From contig OX457031.1 of the NCBI GenBank assembly GCA_949752745.1, forward strand, positions 38,289,502 through 38,353,501: a DNA stretch of 64,000 nt, given 5' to 3'. Numbering within the stretch: position 1 is the stretch's first letter; each line of letters starts with the position of its first letter. The translations under genes and the position numbers were made by a program. This document shows positions 22,356 to 34,574 of this stretch, piece after piece. The notes below the pieces were generated by a model. The model was not told where the DNA came from. It did not search any database and was given only the letters and a program-made list of their open reading frames with translations. Source of the DNA: Protula sp. h YS-2021. Taxonomy: Eukaryota > Annelida > Polychaeta > Sabellida > Serpulidae.

Positions 22356-23603
22356 TGTGGTCATAATTACATATTGTCTATAAGTCTAAATAACATGCAA
22401 GCATCTTCGTATCTTTCGACCCAGTTACGAGACAAATTTCGGTCAATCTTTGAGAGGTAATAAACTATAACTCTTTAGTGGTCAAGAAACCTGCGCTATC
22501 TTATCTCTTTCTTAACCATCCTCATGTTGAGGTTGCGTGTATTTTTATCGATGTCCCAAATATTCATCTAATGTGAAATACCTCTATTAAAGATGCGGTA
22601 TATCACATAAAATTAAACAGCAATAATTTTAATACACCTTTCCCATCGCTTGTTTAAACAATCAAAGGGATTACTCCCTGTTTGACAAGGTAAATCGGCT
22701 AACATCTCAAGAAGGTTTACTCATGTTGATACCATAGGAATTGAGGCTTAACTATGCTTCTAATTAGCTATGTTCAAGGCCAAATCGTTGAGACTTTTAT
22801 GGAAAGTTCAATTTTTGTGGACAGTAATTTATCCATTCCGTAAGTCGGTGTATTACATGGGAGGGAAGAGGGGAGGGGCGTTGAACTCAAACCATTTTAA
22901 AACTTTTAAAACGACTATAAAATACGGAATGTTTGATAATGGACCCATATTTGAAAAGTATGATTTTTGTTGGTCAAATGAGTGATTCAATGAGTAGCTA
23001 TGATTTCTATCTACAAGCTTACACCACTGGGCCCATGAGTAGTTTTAATGCTTACCAGGTGCTAAAATATATCGCTGACTTTTTGGTTAACACATTTTGG
23101 CCATTGCCCCAACTAAAAGTATCTATCTACATTCAAAGCCAGGAAGAACGACAAAGGCGTATGTCTGAGATAAAAAAAAGTTGCAGAATAAGATGATACT
23201 AATAATTTTTAGCATTGTAGAGGTGATACTATCCATTTAATGATGGCATTTACTGAGTGCTGCAGATGTTTATAAAAAACGAGAAAACTTAACATACCAT
23301 TTATGAAAATATGTTTAATTAACTTAAGAAAATTATTTGATCAGTTGAAGTCTGACTTTTATTTTGCTATCACCATTTAGCGATGTCTTTCAATTCATCA
23401 TTTACACTGCAAAAAAATGCAAGATTTGCCTGTGAAGTCAATATATTTCTTCCTATTTTTAATGTTTATGGACTGACTAATTTAAAATTCACCTCGTTAA
23501 AAGACATGCCAAAGTATCTTCATGCGCATTATCAATTGTAGAGTTCGTACCAAGGTCTATAAGATAGGCAAGGCTTTCAAATCATAAACTGCATGGTGGT
23601 CTG

Positions 23604-23615
23604 CTATATATATAT
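23604..23615 (+). promoter_or_regulatory. Candidate TATA box of the lectin gene
   Basis: The segment TATATATATA stands about 85-90 bases upstream of the ATG at 23697, a fair distance for a TATA box with a short 5' UTR. An AT-rich microsatellite could give the same sequence by chance. Confidence 0.4.
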
Positions 23616-23696
23616 AGAGAGAGAACATCAAAGTTTTTATCACCAAGGGTTGCCCCATCAGATTCATTTGCATAAGCCGAGCTTCTTGGGAACAAG

Positions 23697-25010
23697 ATGC
23701 TTCGTTATTTAATATTAAATGTTCTGTTTCAAACTTTCAATGCAGGTAATATTTCTATGTATATTTTGTATTCCTGTTGTTTTATAGAATTATTAAAACC
23801 TTGAATCCCAATGCACTAAAACATTTAGACATTATTAGTAATTTTAGGCGACATTGTATCATTAGAATGCCTATGCCCTTTCGAAAAACGTCTTGTGGTT
23901 TCAACCATAAAAATCACTGTCTAAGAGATCAGTGTTAACAGCTGCCTGTACCTTGTGCTCTGTAACATTTGCAAACGGTGGCTAAAACTTTAAAAAGCAC
24001 TTGATGTAATGAATGAAAAAGTGTTTCCTGTTTGAAAAACAGGAAGTCGATAAACAAGGTTCATGATTACAGAAGAAGTCGATAAAACAGAATATTTTCC
24101 GTGTGGTGGTGAGGGTCCAATTTACTTCGATGATGCGGACCTGTACGACACTTATGGACAACCGAGTAAAATACGGATAACTGCAGACGCTGTTGTCAAT
24201 TCGTTAGTATAAAATAGCATTTTTGCAATATACACTATATACTATATACATAATTGTGACAATATCTTATTGCTACATTTATTATGATTCCGACTGATCA
24301 CTGAACAAAATATTTTTGGTATATTTATGCTTACAACAACCAATTACTGTCCAACGAGTGATAAATTTTACCGGCAAGAACGGCTTAACAACAAATGAAA
24401 TTTTTAACACAAATATTGAAGTCGATAGCAAATAGTACAAATTGGTTAAGCAACTCTGAAGAAATGTTTCTTAACAGATTGTAACCTTTAAATAACGAAT
24501 ATAAAGTAAATAACTTATTACTCAGCATCCAGTTTTCATATGGGGTCACGACGGACCTGTGCATGGTGGGTTTGGAGGAAACGTGTATGAGCTCAGACTA
24601 GGTGAGGGTGAAATTATCGCGGAATTTCATGCGAGGACAGGCACGGAAACTGGTGATTCATGGGACACGGTCGTCTGCAGAATAGCGTACGTTATAAGAC
24701 GCCCAGATGGAAGTTCTTACAAGTAAGAAATTTTATATAGACTCTCTTCTTATGCTCCGTTAGACTTAACAAGTTTCTGTTTCCTTTCCTGTAATGTATT
24801 ATTTTAAAATATTGTTATTATTTCAACTTCCTGTCATTTTTAAAAATATGAGTATTCATTCTGTATTTTCTTTTTTATTTTATTAGTTGGGGACCATTTG
24901 GAGATTGCAATTGGCCAAATGGAAGCTGCGAAAGTCAAGGTGAAAATGGCGTGCTTTACATCAGCGGTTCTCACAGCACTATTCTCAATCAACTAGAGCA
25001 CACATTTTAA
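23697..25010 (+). CDS. Secreted jacalin-type (beta-prism) lectin, four exons
   Basis: Exons by eye: 23697-23745, 24073-24206, 24526-24722, 24887-25010. All introns are GT-AG and the phases agree (1, 0, 2), giving 167 residues. Residues 1-16 (MLRYLILNVLFQTFNA) are a signal peptide. The rest matches a single jacalin-like lectin domain: G-G-E-G-P near 28-32, 'YFDD', 'SKIRITADAVVNSL', H-G-G-F-G-G at 74-79, 'ELRLGEGEIIAEFHARTG', 'WGPFG' at 128-132, and a closing 'GVLYISGSHSTILNQLEHTF'. The family folds as a beta-prism and binds carbohydrate. Cysteines at 27, 112, 134 and 141 could form disulphides. Mucosal or immune lectin roles are plausible but inferred. An AATAAA lies 36 bases past the stop. 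The donor of exon 2 (GTATAA) is weak; RNA would settle it. Confidence 0.82.
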
Positions 25011-25045
25011 TTTTATCATAATGCGTGACAGTAGAACATATATTC

Positions 25046-25051
25046 AATAAA
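25046..25051 (+). terminator. Polyadenylation signal of the lectin gene
   Basis: AATAAA stands 36 bases after the TAA stop at 25008-25010, the usual position for a compact 3' UTR. Confidence 0.6.
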
Positions 25052-28000
25052 ATGGTGTTCAAGAAAATGCATGCGCTAAACATTGCTTTTTATGTATTTT
25101 TCTAACTACATTATTAAATCGGACATAATAATAATACTGTGATTGACACCTTTCAAATATATATATAAAAATATATGACCACTACTTTATTGTCATTGAA
25201 CATATCCCTGATCAGAAGTGTCACAAAGATCTTTAAGAATGTTAAATATAATTTGAAAGTCAAATCGAAATTTATTTATGTTATTCAGCGGACAGTCAGT
25301 TTATAAAAACGGTGGGGATATGAACCAAACGTACATTCCGTAACAAACTAGTTTGACTTTGATGTAACCAGCAACTTATCCGGATAAACTTACTATCAAG
25401 CAGTCTTTGTTAAGCACACAACATAAGAAGCAATGAAACAAAAACAGACAGTACATATTCTCTTTAACTAATTATCTAATTATGTTTTAGATTGTTTGGC
25501 TTATTAAGAAATAATGCCTGAGCATTAACTGATTCAAGTGATATTACTGAATATTTTCATGCCCAATAACTTCTTGTGTAATATTTAACAATTGCGACAC
25601 TTCAATATACTTTGTTTTTCTCCTCTGCTAGATTGTTGTTCGACAGACATGTGTAAGATTGAAAATAGATGCCAGAACACAAACATGGAGGCATTATATA
25701 ATTTACATTATTAGTTTTAAGAGAATGTATCTTATTCCATGATTTTTCTGGATCAGTTATAGTGATTTCTTTAGTTTTAGTCTAGATTGGTTTCACAGAT
25801 ATGAGAAGTTTTTAGTCAACTGTTATCTTTCATTACTCTCTATCTCTGTCACTAAACTGAATTTGCTATGTCGGTTTGTTTGGGGACGTGTTCTTGTTAA
25901 TGCTATTTAGCTAGTAATGAAGATAACTTTTTTTCGCCAGTTCAGTTTTAATTTGCATTTTATGTTGGGAATTGCAAAAAAAATCAATAGCTTATTTATT
26001 TCAGAGAGATAAAAAATTAATAAGAACCGCGTTTTTGTTTGCATATATGTCTCTTACAGCTTAGTAATTTTATTAAGAAAGAGGCAATTAAATGTGTACT
26101 CTGACAATTTCCTTCTTAACTTTCCAGTCATTTTATTGCAAGTTATACCACTTCAATGAATGGTTCAATGGAAATAAACACAGTATTTTCCTTATTAAAG
26201 GTATCTTATGATGTATCTTTCCAGGCAATTCCCATCAGATTTGTTGGCTTGACATCAATATAAAGGATATTCCAGACAGACAAGATGCGATGGCATAGAT
26301 TTAAAACGACAAATCACACACATCTATTTTAAAACTTAAAATGCATTAATGAATATATTGTGTCATCAATTATCTTGCGATTTCCTGGAAGCAGTTGAAC
26401 TAATTAACCAGAAAGTTCGTTTATCGGAATTTTGTGCTGTTGAAATATACAACAAAGCACAAATTGGCTTAAATTAGATGACTAGGCCAATATTTTCATT
26501 GCAGAAAGTATACCCTAATAGTCACTCAAAATAAGTCAATGTATAAGACAGCATATAACATACCTATATATACGTTGGTTCAAGACATCTTAAAATAGCA
26601 CTTCAGCTTGAAATTTTTTATAACCGCATAGATTGATTAGTCTCAAAGACGATGCACCACTGAAACTATCGAAGTCTGCTTGCTTAAAAACATTTTATTT
26701 TAACACTTGACAAGTGTTGGCTTGCAAGGGTTATATGAATTTGTGAAAGCAGCCGTTGGTATCTTTTTTTTCTTGACTTGATTTCTTGTATCATCTCATA
26801 CACTGGCACTACGGGCCCTAGGGCCTCAAAACTTGGGACTTAGGTGGAACTTGACATGAACATGTGCATGACACTTTATTCAAATTTTTTTTGTATGATG
26901 GTGCGAAAGGATTTTTTGTTTCGCATATCGGAAATGTGTTTGCGTTATCTATTCATATTAAATGGAAATGAGAAATTGAACAAAAAAATTTTAGTTTATT
27001 TGAATACCTCAGATACACCTTAATTTAAAAGTATTTGAATTGCACTTATTCATGCATTAATTTAAACGAAACCCATAAAGAGAAAATAAAACTTAACACG
27101 TAATACAAAGGACTCTTAAACGGAAACCTTACTTTTCAGAAGTAACACAAATGACTTCATCATGTGTTAATATAAGTAATATTTTCTTCATTTAAGTTAT
27201 TTTATCAGGAGTGTACATGACTATTAAATATGAGGCAAATACGAGCCTCTAACGGCGAAAGTTTAAACTAGATTCCAGGAGCTGTTTTAACTTCTACCCA
27301 TACTTTTAGGCATCATAGCACCCTCACGTTGAAAATAAAATATCCGGGCCTCAGACCCATGGCCAAAACGTAAACATCTCTCCTTAAACATTATCACAAA
27401 CATTCTTTTTTCGATAAAAAGCTTCAGACTTTATGGAAAGCTATAGAATATGAAGTTGGTAATACTGTTTGTAGGAATTCTAATCAATTAATAAAGGCAT
27501 AGGAAACATACGAATGACATGAATGAATTATAAACACATTCTTGCAGAAACAAATAATGACTTAACTTTAAGCTACAAATGCTGCAAATCCATTAGACTA
27601 ACAGCAATCTTTTCTAAAATTTATACGATATGGTAAACTCGAACTTATCACATGAATGACCGTACATTCTTGAAGAGGAGTTTTTGGACATAGATTTTCA
27701 AGTTTAAACTACATATACTGTTTGTCTATCAGATTAATAATATTCTGCGTACATAGAATCTTTTACATCAAATTACTTTTCATGAAAATAGTCTTCAAAA
27801 GCATACCTTATTACTACTTTATACACAGAAATATGAAATCATTGTATGGCACGGGCTAGTACTTACTTTTCATGAAACAGTCTTCAAAAACATACCTCAT
27901 TACTACTATGTACACATAAAATATGAAATCATTTTATAGCACAGGCTCGCGAAAATCTTTTCTACTACGACATGCTTTTCATGCATGCAACGCTGTTCTC

Positions 28001-29480
28001 AGAAACATTTCAACGTGGTATGCAAAAGCAGCAAAGAAACTACGTTTTGAAAAGGTTTATTAGCGCAAGAGATATCTACAGTGATATAGTATGTTACAGA
28101 GCAAAAAGTGTAATCGGAATTGCCCTTGCAAAGTACGTCTACAGGAATAAAGGGCCAAGCATTCCTCCTTTGGACAAATCTACTTGTTGACATGAACAAA
28201 ACAGGTAATAAGGAACACTGAGCCATATTTTACCTTTTCTGTGGCATGATATATGATTAATATTATTCTCCATGTTTGATATAAGCATATGACTATTGCT
28301 CAGTTAAGCTGCAGTCCAGAAGAGTTTACAAAAATACATTTAAATTTGAATTTTGAAACGTCACCAAAACATAGCAAATTCATGTCACTCATACATGGAT
28401 ATGTGTCTTCTCTTTTCGGCATTTAATTTTTGAATACGTTTATGTAATAATTAATGTCATAATATTACCTTTCTGTCAGTTGTGTATATCCTCCAAATAA
28501 ATTGACAAATTGAAATAAAAACTCCGTCAAAAATTTAGATGATTAAAAATTTATTTGACATCATTTCTATAACTTCTTTGATTTTATTTCCACAATAAAA
28601 AGAAAGAAACATTATTGCGAATTTATTAATTTATTTTGTTATTTTTAAATTTGAGGTCAAAATTTTTTTTTGCATGGCGATCAAAATTGCTTTCGTGCTT
28701 ACGTGCAAAAGCAATTTTTATTACGCATTTTACGATTTCCTTCGCGCCACGCGAACGTGCGAACGGTTAGCGCGAACCCAGCTACAGCCACTGGTCTAAA
28801 AAAGACCCAAGGACCAGAACTTGAAGTATGATTCTTGTTAACAAGTCTGTTAATGCCGTGTGCTGGATATAAGCATAAAAAGCATCTAAACACAATACAA
28901 CAGTTTTAGGTATTAGATCCCTGTGTACATTCAATTGTAAAACTATATACTCAGTAACAAAAGAAACACCTGGTTATAGATTTCCTTCCATAGTTTTTCA
29001 TAGCATAACATTTACTCATGATAAGTGAGAAAGATTTAGCACGTCACGGTTGCCTTTATACTTCATTACTAAAAAAAGACAGCTCAATAACGCTCATCTC
29101 TCAGTAACGCGTTGATAACTGCTGTGCATCTACCCCACTGACGTCACCAAATGCTGAATGCCAAATATACTGTACCAGTCCTCGCCGAGGGCATGGCGTA
29201 GCTGTGTTAACGCAGGTTGGGGTAGGAGGTTGGTCGTCAATGGATCACTCGACCTAAAATATCCGAAACATATATCAGATCGGAGGGAAACACATGCCAT
29301 GGCAAAATATCAATTTCATGTTCACTCTTGTGTGTGAGGAGATGCAAATAGTCCTTTTGTTAATTCGTCGGTTGTGTTTCAACCAGTCTTTTTCAAACAC
29401 TACGTTGGATTGGGCTGTTAAAGCATCTTTTAAATCGGCACACCCACTGGGAATTCCGCAAAAATAGTACTGCCAAAACA
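25052..29480. other. Intergenic, AT-rich; no gene seen
   Basis: Across 4.4 kb I found no convincing exon. It holds a 90-bp tandem duplication at 27773-27950, and a short hairpin at 28683-28720 (AAAATTGCTTT against AAAAGCAATTTTT) beside a GC-richer patch (28735-28780). The frames at 27972-28226, 28699-28893 and 29487-29765 have no recognisable protein features. Confidence 0.5.
27773..27950. repeat. 90-bp tandem duplication
   Basis: The unit beginning TTACTTTTCATGAAA and ending near GGCACGGGCT (27773-27862) is repeated with several substitutions from 27863. Shared blocks are AGTCTTCAAAA.CATACCT, ATTACTACT and ATATGAAATCATT. Only two units are seen. Confidence 0.8.
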
Positions 29481-29599
29481 GAGGAACTAAATTTTAAAAA
29501 CATCTATCCGCTCTGTGTTTATACAAAACAGATTGAATCCTTCAGAGGTCATCTGTTTTACAACAGCTAAAGTGAAATCTGGTACAAAAGTATGATGGG

Positions 29600-31400
29600 A
29601 ACTAGACTGGCAAGCGTCGTTAATAAACGACCGCTCTTGTGTAATCCATGCGTTCTTGACCTTTGAACTGTACCAACCAAATTGTGTGTTCTGAAACTTT
29701 TCGGTTCCAGTGTCGACTGTCAACAGTTGAAAAGTAAACCAAAAAAGTGTTTTCCTTTTTTTCAAGTAGAAAGAATTTAAATTGTATAACTACTAAAAGT
29801 GATGTCTAGGCTCTTTGCGTCATTGAAAGTTTGTCTTGTACAGATTTTACATATTCCTGGATATTGCATTATCGCCCGATCAACGATCATAACCCGATCA
29901 TCGGCAGCCACTTTATTTTAGTCATCTGTCCTTCCCAGGATCTTTGAATGGGAGTCTCCTGGAACTACATAACCGTTTTTCGATTTAACGCACCGGATAT
30001 CGCTGTGCCATTTCCTATCGCTTCCCTTGTGAGTCGATTTACGAGAAGATTGATATATGTGGTGCCCAGCGATATGAAAATGAAATGCTTTGTAACGCCC
30101 ACTTTGTGCGTCTTTAACGACGAAACTTTGTGATTAATTTTATGTGACAATTATTGTATTTTAGTGAAGAAACTTTGGAAATATTGTAAGTTTATATTTG
30201 TCTCATTTCGTTATCGCTATAGCATTTCCATATACTTTTCTTCGTAATGGGTTATATGAGTCCACATTAAACAGAGATTCTGCTAAATTCTTTGTTTTCG
30301 AAATTGCATGTTTTAAACGAGAACTGCAAATGATCCCTTTCATCAGGATCACTATACACATAAAACAGAAGGGTTACATTAAATACGGCGTACACTGTCC
30401 AAGACCGCCTAAATCCACCATAGCATTAAAGTACGAACCAAATAGAGATTTAACCTTCTTTGTGAGATTGTATAATCAAAAGCGAACAAAGCAAGTGCAG
30501 TGTCATATTTCAATCATAATAGACAGCAATTAAAATGGCGAGGGTATCTTATAATCAGTGGTCACACTAGATTGGACTGAAGCATTTTTTCAACCCCGTC
30601 GGTTTTAGTTGATGGGATATTTCCATTTTTTATCCTTCCATAATATGTGTGTTTTAGACCAACTGACGCTGGCTAGTTTCTTAACGCCAGTGGGGGCATC
30701 CGTCGTTTGTATGTGCACATGTAAAATTTTACTTGAAATGCTTCTTCACGTGCAATTTCATTTTACCTAAGTAGTCCTCTGTTGAAAAAGTAGTTTTAGT
30801 GGGCGATTATGGGCCATTTCCTAAAATGAGGTGCCGCACCTGTAATTCTGATTGGAAGTTTAGAAGGATATTCTTCAGTTGATCTTATCTTTTAAAAATT
30901 CTTTCTTGACGATATTTTTACAAATGGCGCCATTATGGTTAAGAAAATGAAAAAGGTCATAAATATATGTTTTAGTCATTACTTTTCGTTTGCTGTTGTT
31001 GGTTCGACTCCCACTGAGTGTCTCATGCAATAAACTGGCACTCTCCGGTGGTAGCACAGCAAGATAAGTATTAGACTAGAACATATTACCAGTAAATTGG
31101 TTAACAGATACCACCAAAATTTCCTCACAAGATAGAAGTAGTGTCTAGAGAAGTGCTGCTGGTGATGAGGAGTTGCGACATAAGAATTTTATAAATTCTA
31201 CTCCACCTATGGTTAAGGTAAAATCATGCTAAACAGTTGAATTTTCTACATCTTAAAACAGGATTATCCAGGGACATTGTGAGCAGCTGGGATCTAGTTA
31301 ATGAAGTACAAAAGGTTTGTAGGATCACTAAAAAGTTAAAGTAGCATTTTGAAAACTGTCGACATCTGCTTGATCTCTGACGGATCCAAAACACGCCTAA
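29600..31400. repeat. Dispersed repeat, copy B
   Basis: It aligns block by block with copy A (8211-11575) in the same orientation. It starts with GGCAAGCGTCGTTAATAAACG, continues through the block near 29850-30050 (ATTATCGCCCGATCAACGATCA; GATTTAACGCACCGGATA) and ends with the block 30920-31340 (GGTTCGACTCCCACTGAG; AGAACATATTACCAGTAAAT; GGAGTTGCGACATA). It lacks the duplicated start and the 650-bp insert of copy A. GGTTCGACTCC resembles an RNA polymerase III B box, but I see no A box at the right spacing. Confidence 0.65.
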
Positions 31401-32389
31401 AATTTAAGGCAATCTAATATAAAAATAACTTGCAGAAGAAGAATTGTTTTGAAAAACTTGATACTTACTTTGGAAGGGAGCACGAGGTTAGTTTTTTGGT
31501 GTGCACGAAAAATTAAAGCAAAGATCACCTAAAGAGCATTATTCTAAAATTCTGAATAAATCCAATTAAACTGCAGGAGTCAAGGCAGTTTGGGAACAAA
31601 ACTTACAAAAAGTTTTAATGCATATTAATGCAAGCTGTGCTACCACCTGAGACCGTTTATTCCTTGCATAAGAAATCGTCAAACCCACGATAACAAAGCA
31701 TATAGCACAAATACGATGAGTATTGGAATGTAATAAAACTATCTGACTGCTCGTATTATCTTTACCGCTAGCTTGATTTAAGTAACAAATGCAACAAATG
31801 TTAGGAGTCCAATTAAAAATCTAAGAGTAGTAACATTTTGAAAAAGAGTAAAAATAATTTTAAAACTGTACAACTGTTGCATAATTTCCAGTAGAAGTTT
31901 CCGGTGAACACCAACAAAGTGTAGCTGTTATCAGGGCCCGATAGGTCTTAGCGGAACTGGACCTTTATCGTAGCGATAATTGGTAATCTATAAGTCTTGT
32001 TGTTTATAGAGTGGCGTCTCTAGTCGTGTTCTAGCATTTCACACGAACCGAAGACTCTATACGATCATCGACGTTGAATTTAAGAGTTACGGCACTGTGG
32101 GGGCTATGGCCAGTTTTGAACGCAGTGCCCACAACTACGCACTCACTCCTGAGGTGCAACACTGCTGATGGTTCGAGGGCAGAATTCGTATTTTATTCTA
32201 TCTGCGGACACCTCAGAGCTGCCTATAGTGGCGTAGATTCGGTCGATAGCCAAATTCTGACAGCCGCGATTTTACAGTTGCTAAATAACTGTAGTTACTG
32301 GCAATTGGTTTTGAGCGGGAATGCGCCCGCAACCTACCTAGTTTTTCTGCCATTTGTTTCTTTGCTGCGACCTTATTGTTGAGCTTAGC
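31401..32389. other. Intergenic; left approach to DIRS element 2
   Basis: No gene is supported. From about 31910 the sequence becomes distinctly richer in GC and may belong to the 5' part of the DIRS element that follows. The frame 32074-32382 has no recognisable domain. Confidence 0.4.
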
Positions 32390-32639
32390 GTGGGTAGGCT
32401 ATCTGCCTAAGCTGTTACAGCCGTAGCCGCCGGCTCTCATGTCGGTATCTCTAGAGAATTTAGGAAGTTGGTTGAGGGCTCCTTCCCGCACTTGGAAGTA
32501 GCAGGTGCGTGGGGCGCACGTTCTAGCGCGAAAGGCCCAACAACACTGTGGAGGTCCCACTTTTGAGCGCCACGGAATTTATGCTAAGGGCCTCAGTCTA
32601 GTGGTGTGGACGCCGCCTAGTAGACCTACAGAAAAACTA

Positions 32640-33831
32640 ATAGCAATTTCCTTGTGTGTTACAGGGATGAGAGGCCTGCCATAGTGAGAAAAGAATGCTG
32701 CGGACACCAGAGTTTGAAAGACGATCCCCATAGCTACTGTCAGGATTGTGCTTCCCGGTTTGGCAAGCCAGAATGTGATGGCGTTGTGACGTGTGATATC
32801 TGCGCACATCTAAACAAGAAACAGTGGAAAACATCAATATACAACGGCATAGGAAATTACACAACCGCTGTTCTTGGGCAATATGTCAACAGGCACCTCG
32901 GCGCAGGAATTGGAACGACCGGAGGCAGGCACACCGCTAGGTGATGAGATATCGTCTCCACAGGCGATAGACATGTCAAACTTTGAAAGCAAGAAGTTCC
33001 CGTCACGTAAGCATTCGCACAGGAGTAGAGACAGTCCCACCAAACGGGGCTCCCTCATCTCCATCGAGGAGCTGGAGGACAGCAAGGCCACCATCAAGCC
33101 CCTCAGCCTACTGGACCCCGGTAAAGCTAATGTGCCGGCCCAGGACTTCCCTACATCTGAAACGGGCAACGGGACAGGTAGAAGCGTCAATTTTTAAACA
33201 TCTTGAGTGTGGGGACCTACTGCACACGAAGCGGAACCACCCAAGCGACTGGGATAGACGCGAGGTATCCAAGCTTTTGCACTTATCCAACAGGGACGGC
33301 AGCCCATCACGACAGAGCAACGGTATCACTGCGTCATTTTCGGTCCCGGAACTCAGTGACATTCCATTTCGTGAGGTCATAGAGCTAGTGCAGAGATTCT
33401 AGAGTGCAAAAGTGGGGAGACCGCTACAACAGTCCGAATCCGGATTCAGACTGGAGTCCGAAGGTCCGCGAGAAATGGGGCCCGAATTCTTGGCCCTGGA
33501 TACGGCTGCAGGAATTCTGGAAGCAGTCAAACTGAAGGAAGCGGAGTTCCAGACAAAGGACTCCAACTACGGTCGGGCCCTGGATTTCGGGAGAATGCAC
33601 CTATCTTCCAAGCTGAGGGTTACCAAAACAGCATACACGCCGTGCGACGACGTGATTCCATTTGCACCTCTCAGTTTCCCGAAACACGGCCCTCCGTGGC
33701 TGCCCCAAGTCAGACCGGATGACAAGGTAGCAGTCAAGGACAAAGACATGGCACACTTCAAGGGTGTAGCCAAGGCCAGCCTGCGAATCTTATCGTTCAT
33801 CGAGTACGGAAACCAGAGAAAAATGCAATAG
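32640..33831 (+). pseudogene. DIRS element 2 gag-like ORF with Cys/His zinc-binding start
   Basis: The first segment (32654-32944) has paired cysteines and a histidine: 'KECCGHQSLKDDPHSYCQDC' and 'TCDICAHLNKKQW'. This is the zinc-binding start of gag-like proteins in animal DIRS elements. The Ser/Lys-rich middle continues in another frame (32874-33197), then 33399-33831 ('EFLALDTAAGILEAVKLKEA', 'RALDFGRMHLSSKLRVTK'). There are at least two frame changes. It would have packaged the element's RNA; that role is inferred from family position. Confidence 0.7.
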
Positions 33832-33836
33832 AAGAG

Positions 33837-34508
33837 GTGTCGGAGAACCACACGGGCTTTTTCAGCCGTGTGTTTCTTCGACCCAAAAAGACAGGCGGTT
33901 GGCGCCTGATAATAGACCTAAAGTCTCTAAACGAAATGCTAGTCACGCCAACGTTCAAAATGGACCCATGTCAACACCTAAGGACGGCGGTGGAGACGGG
34001 CATGTGGGCCACGTCGGTAGACCGCAAATACCACAGCAAACCGTGCTGTGTGTTATAGACAACTCCACCACGGTGAGCTATATGAAGAAACAAGGGGAAC
34101 GAGGTCGCTGGAGTTGATGGAAGCAACACGCCAAGTGTGACAGTTAGCGGCAGCACATCAAATCACGTTATTGAAACATCACATCCCGGGTCACCTCAAT
34201 GTGCTGGCAGATATGGCGTCCAGACAATGGCAGGTTCTGCGGGAGAATGGATGCTAAGCCGGCGCTGCTTTCAGTGGGTGACGGAACATTCCGTTCTGGG
34301 GCCACCACAAGTGGACCTATTTGCGACCAGGTTTTCAAAACAGCTGATAAGGTTCGTGTCTCTGTGTCCAGATCCGGCATCAGTAGCCAACGACGCCCTC
34401 CGCTGCACATGGCCGCGGGATGTGCTATATGCATTTCCGCCCGAACGCAATAATGCCCCACCTGATGGACAGACTAGCCAGGGAAACGTGGCCAAATGCT
34501 ACTGCTAA
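33837..34508 (+). pseudogene. DIRS element 2 RT start fused by deletion to RNase H
   Basis: The RT part has 'GFFSRVFLRPKKTGGWRLII' and 'DLKSLNEMLVTPTFKMDP', and breaks off just where motif A begins ('MWATSVD', near 34022). The next residues are already RNase H ('CCVIDNSTTVSYMKKQG'). This is a clean loss of the palm domain including the Y-x-D-D box. RNase H then continues to 'GPPQVDLFATRFSKQLIRFV' and 'SVANDALRCTWPRDVLYAFP', the standard link to the recombinase in DIRS elements. Confidence 0.85.
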
Positions 34509-34574
34509 CCCCAGACAACCCCTCGGCACCGTGGTGTCCGCTACTCACCAGATTGTCGCTGCGGAAGGCCAGCC

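Larger units (their letters stand above)
20331..23603. other. Intergenic, repeat-bearing; no gene seen
   Basis: It holds a 28-bp tandem duplication (20770-20825), the TGATATCA-centred array (20960-22230) and a GATA microsatellite (22274-22355). Open frames at 22770-23196 show no domain or coding bias and are dismissed. The right end leads into the lectin promoter. Confidence 0.6.

Noticed and set aside
22770..23196. Two overlapping frames (71 and 87 codons)
   Set aside because: No domain, no splice-compatible continuation, and composition like the flanks.
24045..24055. Alternative acceptor for lectin exon 2 (after AAAAACAG)
   Set aside because: It would bring an in-frame TAA within four codons in the phase set by exon 1; the acceptor at 24071-24072 keeps the frame.
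30990..31015. tRNA gene suggested by GGTTCGACTCCCAC
   Set aside because: A T-loop/B-box-like sequence stands alone; no A box, acceptor stem or cloverleaf pairing can be drawn at the right distances.
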